Shown piece after piece: positions 1 through 6,136 of a stretch of 11,371 bases of DNA. The notes beneath the pieces were generated by a model. It had not been told where the DNA came from. It worked only from the letters and a program-made list of their open reading frames with translations, and did no database searches. The stretch is from positions 158,383 to 169,753 of the forward strand of contig WELB01000018.1 in the NCBI GenBank assembly GCA_009602725.1, given 5' to 3'. The DNA is from Spirogloea muscicola (Eukaryota; Streptophyta; Zygnematophyceae; Spirogloeales; Spirogloeaceae). The position numbers and the translations under genes are program-made. Numbering within the stretch: the stretch's first letter is position 1; each line of letters begins with the position of its first letter.

Positions 1-3
<3 letters not shown>

Positions 4-96
<93 letters not shown>

Positions 97-128
97 CCTC
101 CCTCCCTCCCTCCCTCCTCTTTTTTTTT
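4..128. repeat. CT microsatellite followed by TCCC tract and T-run
   Basis: An uninterrupted run of 44 CT units occupies 4-91. It is followed by six TCCC units (91-114) and a run of nine T at 120-128. The whole block is purine-free on the plus strand except for its first few bases. It ends about 230 bp before the Hsp20 start codon, so it lies in that gene's promoter or 5' leader. In plants such CT/GA tracts near promoters can be bound by GAGA-binding BBR/BPC proteins and can adopt non-B structures; whether this one is functional is inference. The repeat length is likely to vary between individuals and may be mis-assembled. Confidence 0.97.
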
Positions 129-360
129 CTCCCTCTCCCGGCGCCCAGGCACAGAACAAATTGAGGGCCGCTCAGCTCCGCCTCCATCCTCCGCGTCCAG
201 CAGCGGGACCCCCCCGTTCTTGCATCCCGGCGACCGCTTCCACCCGCCGCCGCGCCGCCCCGCCCCCTGCCTCCTGCCGCCGGCGCCACCAGCAGCCGGG
301 CGCCCTCGTTCCCGCTTCCGTTGCGCACACCCACCGGGCCCCTTCCCCAGTGGCGGAGCA
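129..360 (+). promoter_or_regulatory. Promoter-proximal region / 5' leader of the Hsp20 gene
   Basis: This is GC- and pyrimidine-rich DNA with no ATG anywhere between the window start and 361, so the Hsp20 ATG is the first one a scanning ribosome would meet. The frame is open upstream of 361 but contains no in-frame ATG; the proline/arginine-rich translation looks like leader, not protein. I looked for a canonical heat-shock element (alternating GAA/TTC pentamers) and a TATA box and saw no clear example of either. The true promoter may therefore lie in or beyond the CT tract. Confidence 0.5.
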
Positions 361-1095
361 ATGGCACTGGCGCCCTTCTTCGGCGGCGGAAGCGGCAGGG
401 GAGGACGCTCGTGGGACCCCTTCTCGGCCATCTTCGACCCCTTTGAGGGCCTGTCCGCCGTGCTCGACACGCCACCCGCATACACCGCAGACCAGCGCGC
501 CATAGCCAACACAGACGTCGACTGGATTGAGACCAACGATGCCCACGTCTTCCGCGTCGACCTGCCAGGTTTGCAATGAGCCGACACGCAATCATCATGT
601 AAACCGGCTCTTCCTAACCTGCTTGAGCTGGCCATACAATGCTGAAGCAGCCGCCCAGCATGCAGGTCTCAATCAAAGCTGGCACGTAGTGTGTAGCACA
701 CGCGCAGTGCTAGCATCATGCAGTAGCGAGAAAGACTTACCACATGCTTGTCATGAACGCATGCTTCAGGCGTACAGAAAAGCGACGTTGATGTACGTGT
801 TGAAGACCACACGCTCGCAATCAGCGCTGAGCGCAAGCGGGAAGAGCGCGAGGAAGGTGACCAATACCACCGCGTGGAGCGCGTCCGTGCTCGGTTCCTA
901 CGCCGCTTCCGCCTCCCGGATAACGTCGACACTGACAACATCCAGGCTCAGCTGGAGAACGGAGTGCTGACAGTGATTGTTCCCAAGAAGCAGCAGCAAA
1001 CCTCCGACGTCAAGCGCGTTGACATCGGCGAGGGCAAGGGGCAGCAGCAGCAGGCCATTGGCGCTGCCACAGATTCTGGAGCAGCAGGTGCCTAG
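361..1095 (+). CDS. Class I small heat-shock protein (Hsp20/alpha-crystallin), two exons
   Basis: This is an ATP-independent holdase chaperone predicted to be cytosolic. Small Hsps of this class form oligomers that hold unfolding proteins for Hsp70/Hsp100. The exons are 361-568 and 770-1095, joined in phase (g|gc makes Gly70), giving 177 aa. The N-terminal arm carries the class I signature WDPFSAIFDPFEG (residues 18-30). The alpha-crystallin domain spans about residues 50-141, with DVDWIETNDAHVFRVDLPG, then EDHTLAISAERK, YHRVERVRARFLRRFRLP and ENGVLTVIVPKK. A VxI anchor (VDI, 153-155) stands for the usual C-terminal IxI. There is no signal peptide or organelle-type extension. The C-terminus is unusual: after the VDI the chain runs on for about 22 residues rich in Gln, Gly and Ala, including QQQQ at 161-164, whereas class I members usually end a few residues after this motif. 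The intron within the core domain is also notable. The ATG at 361 has G at -3 and G at +4. The family call is firm; the class I assignment rests on the N-terminal motif. Confidence 0.95.
569..769 (+). other. Intron of the Hsp20 gene (201 bp)
   Basis: The intron runs from GTTTGC at the donor to TTCAG at the acceptor. Reading through the donor meets a TGA at 577-579, while splicing restores the expected DLPG-V-Q-KSDVDVRVED continuity. The competing AG at 776-777 would shift the frame and is rejected. The intron interrupts the codon of Gly70 (phase 1), within the alpha-crystallin domain. Confidence 0.9.
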
Positions 1096-1847
1096 GTAGT
1101 GGAATACAAGCATTGTGGCACTGGCCTAGTATAGCCGACAGTACCTTTGGGTGGCCATCTCAAGGGGGAAGCCTGTGAGGAGGGCAGTAGCTTTTCTGCT
1201 TGAACATACGTGTACCCCATGTACGGCTTGTAGCTTCAGCAACATTGCTTTTGTGCGCCCTTGCCACATGGTTGCCATCTGTCAAGAACGCCTGACTGCT
1301 ACACAACATGCGTCAGTAGAAACATGGGAAGATTGCTGCACCAGCCATAGGGTCGGATGTTACCTCTCACTGTACAAAGCATCATATGAAGATGAGTGAT
1401 GGCAAGCAGCAATGAGCTCGCATCTTGGCTAGCTGCTGCAGAGTGCCACTTGCATTGGTTGAGCCCCAGCTATTTGGAGAAAGAATGACTAGCTGGTTGC
1501 TTAGCTGGGGCCGCTGCAGTATGTACAGGCATCTGTTTCAAAAGTGGCCGTTTAGCTGTTGCTTAGCTGTGGCTGTTTGTTGTAGTTAAAAAGTGGCTGG
1601 TGGCCTGGAAGCCTTTCCCAGTGTATGTTCATAAGCATGTCAAGAAGAGAAGTGAGCTCTTCCAAAGGGAGCGAGGTGCTGTGAAAGGAGAAAGTAGCTC
1701 TCCCAAAAGGGCAAAGGGCAAAGTACAGCAAGCCCGAAAAGAATTGACGAAGTCCCAAGGGGCCGAAAAAAGGAGCTGCAAAGATGAATTTGCTCACATA
1801 TATTCTATTTTGGACGTGACCGCATTGCATAGAGGCAAACATTGTGA
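1096..1847. other. Intergenic region between convergent genes (no gene seen)
   Basis: This interval follows the Hsp20 stop (plus strand) and the F-box/WD40 stop (minus strand) and should contain both 3' UTRs. Short open frames exist on both strands (for example 1600-1941 plus and 1552-1851 minus), but none shows a recognisable domain, low-complexity-free protein character or a splice partner. No clear AATAAA signal was seen for either gene. It contains a perfect 10-bp inverted repeat (1473-1482 and 1502-1511) and two similar TTGCTTAGCTG-containing segments, near 1491-1511 and 1554-1573. Confidence 0.7.
1473..1511. repeat. Perfect 10-bp inverted repeat, 19-nt loop
   Basis: GCCCCAGCTA at 1473-1482 is the exact reverse complement of TAGCTGGGGC at 1502-1511, with 19 nt between them. 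In RNA it would form a stem of ten base pairs, six of them G-C. It lies about 380 nt past the Hsp20 stop and 340-370 nt past the F-box/WD40 stop, so it could sit in either 3' UTR or act in 3'-end formation. Chance occurrence in 11 kb cannot be excluded. Confidence 0.6.
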
Positions 1848-4800
1848 TCAATCAGGGGTTGTCTCCCAAAACTTTGACTTGGAATGGCAGCCTTCATCAG
1901 AAGGAGAGACTTGGCCAAGTGGCGTGCAGGAATTGCTGTAGTCCCTAAATATAACACCTGCTGGGTATCTTGTTGTGAGGACAACTTTTGGGCCTTGCAC
2001 TGCAAGAGCCACCAGCCTGGCGCAGGCGTCCTCTTCCTCACAGCCCAGCGCACAGGACAGCTGCGTTATCTCGTTTCCAGTGTTGCTGTCCCAGACATGC
2101 ACCGCCTGCTCCGACTTCCCACCACTCACGAGCTTGTAGCTGTCCAGGTGTAGCATGGACACAGGACCCCGATGGCCAGTCATGATAGCAAGCGGTGTGC
2201 TCTGGCTGCCTAGCGCCCTGAGGTCCCAAAGTTGAGCAGCCCTGGCATGGAACAGACAGCGGATGCTTGCGTTAGCTCAGATCAAGAATCTTCTCATTGC
2301 AGGTGCGAGTTGAAGGTAAACAGGTGCGTATCAGGCCGATCTGCTGCCAACTGCAAAGTGAGGTACCAGCTTCAGTGACCTTGTGTCAATCATTGCAATC
2401 TCTTACTGCCTTGGTATTAGGCTGTAGTCCAGAAGCTATCTGCCAACGAAGACTGATACATTCAAATAGGCACACACTTACTTGTCAATTGTCCCTGTTG
2501 CCATGGTGGTGCCACATACTGCCAGGCTCCTAATGGAGACAGATGGCTTGTAGGCAGGGACAATGGCGCACTGGCTTAGAGTACGCAGGTCCACCAGGAC
2601 CACGGCAGCACCAGTTGCAATGTGGCACGTTGAACCTTCGCAGTGTAGGGCGAGGGGGACTGATTGTACGCAGGCAGAACCCAGACACCGCGATGTGCCA
2701 AGGGGTGCGCAACAGGAGGCATCCCATACCCTCACCTTCTCAAGAATCAAGTTGAAAATCAGGCGTGCTTTGAGCCTTATTATGATGATCCGATTGTCCA
2801 ACTTAAGATTTGAGCCAAAGCCTGGAGCAGGAACTGGTCAAGAAATAGTACGAGGGCCGTGCGGAGATGGCGGCTCACCTTATTCTCGTAGGCAGCGCTC
2901 ACCAAGAATGACGGATTGTATCTGACAAAACGTAAGCATCCATGTCACGCTGAGGATCAAGCAGAGAAGGATAATGTAGGACTTCTACTTATACTGCTAC
3001 TTTGCTGACACTTATAGAGGGCAAGTATATAGCTCTGCATCTGCAAAGATGCAGTGGGCAGAAGTGAGTGTGCACTTCAGCTTTGCTGCCAGAGCACGAC
3101 TCAGGATGAGTTAGTCTAATCAATATTGCTGCCAGCTGCCAGAGCACGACTCAGGGGCTCACTCAGCCACGGCAAGCTGTACGACGGGGCCCTGATGGCC
3201 TTGAAGCGTTCCGAGGAGCGGGCTCCGCCCCTTGCTGCTCCCGGTTATATTCCAGAGCCTTACTGTCCAGTCCTCGCTGCCACTGGCGATGACAGGAGGG
3301 CCTGCCCCTGAGCCCAGGATCCCGTCTGCCAACGTAGTCACGCCAGCCGTGTGCCCTCGCAAAGTACGCAAGCTACCACCCTGAAAGCATCAACACTGCA
3401 CCCTACATGACATCCCCGAGACGTTCCTCCCTGATATGCATGTGCTCACTCGGGGATGTTAGTGTCCCCCTTAGCCAGCTCATTACCCAGTTAACAGGAC
3501 ATTTGTAAGGCTAGAATTGGCCTCCCATTCCATCTCATGCGCACTGCGCGCCTTCTCTCCCTGAGGATAGAGGCATTCCCAAGTGGAACCGTTCGACAAG
3601 ACGTAGTTAAGCAAAATCTGCTATGATTTGTCTGTAAGTCGAGGGCAAGCAGGAGTGAGCAGTGGAGCCCAAGACAGAGCGCAGGGACTCGAGTTCAAGA
3701 GATATACCTCACCCGATGCTTTCCAGACTCGGATGGTGTGATCATAGCTGGCACTCAGCAGGAGATCGTTTGTCCCAGCTCTGGCAGAAGCCACAGAAGT
3801 AGCAGGTACTGACCTGCAACCAACCAGATATGCGGAAGGGCTTTGTCCCAAGTTGCTACTACAGTCCTTCTCCACAATCACAAACAAGCTTGTCTAAATA
3901 ACAAAGAGATTGTCTAAAGAGGTTGAGGGTTTATGGATTAGGGTTTAGACTTCAGGATATAGGGGATTTTGGTTTAGGATCTGATCATCACCGCAGACAA
4001 GACACCCTTGCTGTATGCTCGTCGAAGCAGTGCTCCTGCCAAGCTGTGCCAGCGTTGAAGTCTGGCCACCAGGTGCTGATCAGATTGCCCTGCAATGACC
4101 AGCTCGACTGTGTCACTGGCATGTTTTGAGCGCTCCCTGTGACAAAAAGTGCCATCTCATTGGATGTATAACAGGAGTGTCCATAAGTAAAGGATCTCGT
4201 AGTAGTCACAGAGATAGAGAAGTCCAAGCTTAATTCCCAGTGCTAATGCATGTTCCCACTCTCTGATGCACCACCTCAATATAGCAACATGCACCTGCCT
4301 CAACAGGAGTCTGCTGCTGTCAGCTGGACAGGTCCTACTAAATGTCATCCACAACACAGCCTCCATCACAGCTGCTTTCAAGCATCGCGGCCAGTTACAA
4401 GAGGAGCCACGAACCTCTGCTATAGCCAACGACCCGTCCGCGCGGATGAGTACGTGCTCGGGCAGCTTCTCGTCGTCGAGTCTCCACTTGGCGCAGTCTG
4501 GATCACGGAACCGCAGCTGCTGGCAAGCAGCAAGCCGGCTCTTGAAGGCAGCGCGGCCGCCGCGGAAATCCAGTTCCGCGGCAGCAGGCCATCGCCTCCT
4601 GGACATCCCTCGTCACAGCGTCTGGACTTCAGGGGCGCAGCATAGCTGCACGCACCGTGGCGCCTCATCGTCTACACATCAGGAGCTTGTGGCTCTTACA
4701 GGCACCCCGGACGGCAGAGAAGCGGCCGAGAGGGTGGCCAGGGGACCTGCAGAGGTCCAGCCAGACGGCCTCGGAGTAGGCAAGGTCGCGCAGGCGCCGG

Positions 4801-4952
4801 CAGCTGCCCGCGAGGCTGACCACGTCCCGCGCCGACAAGCCCCGGCAGCAGTGCACGAAGGCGTCGGCGTCGAGCTCCGGGAGCGCCGCCGCCGCCGCGG
4901 GCGGCCCGGTGGCGCCGACGGCTGCGCGCGCAGGAGCCGCCTCCATCTCCAT
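1848..4952 (-). CDS. F-box and WD40-repeat protein, eight exons
   Basis: The product is probably an SCF ubiquitin-ligase substrate receptor: the F-box would bind SKP1 and the beta-propeller would bind the substrate. Exons are 4952-4700, 4608-4415, 4089-3992, 3813-3708, 3380-3163, 2921-2879, 2735-2482 and 2241-1848. They total 1560 nt (519 aa plus stop), and all introns are GT...AG. The chain starts with an acidic/alanine-rich tail, then an F-box at about 24-69 (LPELDADAFVHCC, then DVVSLAGSCRRL and VWLDLC). After a linker come WD blades: EGNLIST-W (149-156), HTARVSCLR...SASYDHTIRVW212, RGHTAGVTTL...SGSEDWTVRLW260, QGHQGPVVQL...SAAYENKVRVW308, TGAAVVLVDLR (345-355), GTIDKAAQLWDLR (385-397), TGHRGPVSML...VHVW439 and a final GVIFRDYSN strand. 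W212, W260 and W308 are exactly 48 residues apart. Blade sequences continue smoothly across the introns, which supports the model. The exon 1/2 junction is ambiguous: an alternative join (4747 to 4598) gives a 500-aa protein. Plant F-box/WD40 proteins exist (for example Arabidopsis FBX2), but orthology cannot be assigned here. Confidence 0.9.
2217..2504 (-). other. DWD (DDB1-binding WD40) box spanning intron 7
   Basis: Residues 382-397 of the F-box/WD40 protein read MATGTIDKAAQLWDLR. This fits the 16-residue DWD/WDxR pattern: small residues at positions 2-4, Asp at 7, an aliphatic residue at 12, then Trp-Asp-x-Arg at 13-16. The motif is interrupted by intron 7 (2481-2242) in the codon of Lys389. 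DWD boxes mark many CUL4-DDB1 substrate receptors, but they also occur in WD40 proteins that do not bind DDB1. The other blades lack the final Arg. The motif is seen directly; the function is inference. Confidence 0.6.
3085..3155. repeat. 21-bp direct repeat inside intron 5 of the F-box/WD40 gene
   Basis: An identical 21-bp segment beginning GCTGCCAGAG and ending CGACTCAGG occurs at 3085-3105 and again at 3135-3155, offset by 50 bp. Both copies lie in the intron at 3162-2922. On the gene's strand the second copy begins only a few bases inside the intron, next to the GTGAG donor. It looks like a local duplication; no target-site structure or mobile-element ends were seen. Confidence 0.85.
3925..3948. 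repeat. Degenerate telomere-like patch with a telo-box
   Basis: The plus strand carries GAGGGTTTAT followed by GGATTAGGGTTTAG, which includes TTAGGGTTTA, a plant-type telomere unit plus flank. On the minus strand it contains AAACCCTAA, the telo-box seen in promoters and first introns of some plant genes. It lies in intron 3 (3991-3814) of the F-box/WD40 gene, downstream of its promoter. With one clean unit and one degraded unit it is either a small interstitial telomeric remnant or a chance telo-box. Confidence 0.55.
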
Positions 4953-4980
4953 CTCCCAGAATGGCCTTCCCTCTCGGCCG

Positions 4981-4989
4981 TCACGCCAT
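4981..4989 (-). promoter_or_regulatory. Minimal upstream ORF (ATG GCG TGA) before the F-box/WD40 start
   Basis: On the minus strand an ATG at 4989 is followed by GCG and an immediate TGA, ending 28 nt before the presumed start codon at 4952. Its context is strong, with G at -3 and G at +4. If transcription starts near 5070, as the TATA candidate suggests, this two-codon uORF would be in the leader and could reduce translation of the main frame. A further ATG at 5087 opens a 27-codon frame that ends at 5004; it would be in the leader only if transcription starts upstream of it. Confidence 0.5.
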
Positions 4990-5096
4990 GGCCCGGACCA
5001 GGCTCAGCGGCGGCGCGCGTATCTGGAGCAGGCCAAGGCGCCGCGAGGCGGGCCGGCGACGTCGTCGCCGTCGAGGCCTTCGACCATCTCAAGCTG

Positions 5097-5103
5097 ATAT
5101 ATA
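5097..5103 (-). promoter_or_regulatory. Candidate TATA box of the F-box/WD40 gene
   Basis: The minus strand reads GTATATATCAG here, with TATATAT at 5103-5097, in otherwise GC-rich DNA about 145 bp upstream of the start codon at 4952. A TATA element at this position would place initiation near 5065-5075 and give a leader of about 115-120 nt. The core is nearly palindromic, so direction comes only from the gene context. Confidence 0.45.
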
Positions 5104-6136
5104 CTCATCAACACCCTCTGTATGCCCCCACTGGGAGTTCCACTCCTTCTGCATGCACCTGGCTGGCTTTTACAGCCGCTCTTTAGCATCCTTCTCCTTC
5201 AGGAGCCGCTTCTCTCGCTTCTTCCCTCTCGTTCACAGCAGCAGGCTGGAAGGAGGGGGGGGGATCGTCTGACCTGTTGCTGTGCCTGTCATCTACAGCA
5301 CGCTGGGACGGCGTCATGAAGCGCTAAGGGCCGCTTATGACGTCGCCAGCTTCACGTAAACAGAGGGGAGAAGGTACGGAGTTGTGATCGTACTAACCAG
5401 AGCTCCCTATTCATCCATCACCCAATACGCACTCCAAGCCTATCGGCGCTTCAACGCCCCCGCCGGTCAGGTCAAGCCTATTAGGCAGATTTGCGGTGGG
5501 GCGAGTTGACAGGCAGCGCAGATGTATGGCAGCTCAGACACCGCCAGTGTGTAGCAGTGACCACGTCATGTAGCTTCGCTTGTGAATCAATGTGAAGAGG
5601 ACGATGTGCATCGTTTTAGGAAGGACGAGCTTCAGGGCCTACGCCCGCCTCCAAGCTCAAAGACAGCCCTGACCAGCTCGCACACTAGACGTGGCACCAG
5701 ACCATCGGCTTGGTGTAAGCTTGCCTGACTCCGTGTCTGTCAGACTTGGACTTCTCTTTGGTGCATATCGACCCTGTTCTCTTTGGTGCATATTCGACAC
5801 TGCTGTATGCTGAATTGCAACAAGACGTTTCCACTTGGCTGGAATTGGTCTACATCCCGACTTTTATGCATTGATAAAATGAGTTGCCAAGGAGCTCGAA
5901 TTTGTTGCCCACTCAGCGGGGTGACCGAGGCACACGTGTGCTCTGGTTATGGTGCACTAAGTATACAACAAGCTGCCCGTCAACTGGCTGACGAACTGCC
6001 TGACAATCTTCTCTCTCCAACCCTAAGTTCTCAGCGGAGCAACTGCTTGCTTCTGAAGCGGCTGCAGTCAGTGGGTACAAGGACATGTTACACTACTCTA
6101 CTGTGCTAATCTTCTATCCTATGAATCCAACCACTA
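5104..6136. other. Intergenic region between the F-box/WD40 and U-box genes (no gene seen)
   Basis: Both flanking genes point left, so this stretch holds upstream DNA of the F-box/WD40 gene and the 3' UTR/terminator region of the U-box gene. Short frames, such as 5783-6109 plus, have no recognisable domain. Visible structure is limited to a 25-bp-period tandem repeat at 5752-5798, a G-run at about 5254-5263, and a small hairpin palindrome ACGATG-TG-CATCGT at 5601-5614. No clear polyadenylation signal for the U-box gene was identified. Confidence 0.65.
5752..5798. repeat. Two-copy tandem repeat, 25-bp period
   Basis: TTCTCTTTGGTGCATAT occurs at 5752-5768 and again at 5777-5793. Each copy is followed by (T)CGAC. 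The copies are 17 bp identical plus the shared tail and are separated by a few bases. They lie between two genes, about 340-385 bp past the U-box stop codon on that gene's strand. Confidence 0.85.

Noticed and set aside
161-591. Open frames on both strands over the Hsp20 first exon
   Set aside because: They are Pro/Arg/Ala-rich shadows of the leader and first exon. The plus-strand frame from 220 begins with TTG, not ATG, so it does not extend the Hsp20 protein.
1552-1941. Possible small genes on both strands in the convergent intergenic region
   Set aside because: There is no domain, no splice partner and no supporting codon pattern. The minus-strand frame simply follows the F-box/WD40 stop and the plus-strand frame runs into its last exon.
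2736-2742. Alternative acceptor three bases upstream at F-box/WD40 exon 7
   Set aside because: TTGAG|AAG would add one Lys. The chosen AAG|GTG keeps the same Ser-to-Trp spacing as the neighbouring blades. NAGNAG-type use of both cannot be excluded.
4090-4230. Earlier start of F-box/WD40 exon 3 at the strong acceptor TTTTTGTCACAG
   Set aside because: It is in phase only with weaker or later exon 2 donors and would insert unconserved-looking sequence. The acceptor before 4089 is in phase with the exon 2 donor and gives the blade-like join SLAIAE-GNLISTW.
4266-5186. 306-codon open frame on the plus strand
   Set aside because: It lies antisense to the first two exons of the F-box/WD40 gene and has no recognisable domain. 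The minus strand carries a clear F-box and in-phase splice structure there. It is a product of high GC content.
5601-5614. Short palindrome ACGATG-TG-CATCGT as a regulatory hairpin
   Set aside because: A 6-bp stem with a 2-nt loop is expected by chance in this much DNA and has no supporting context.
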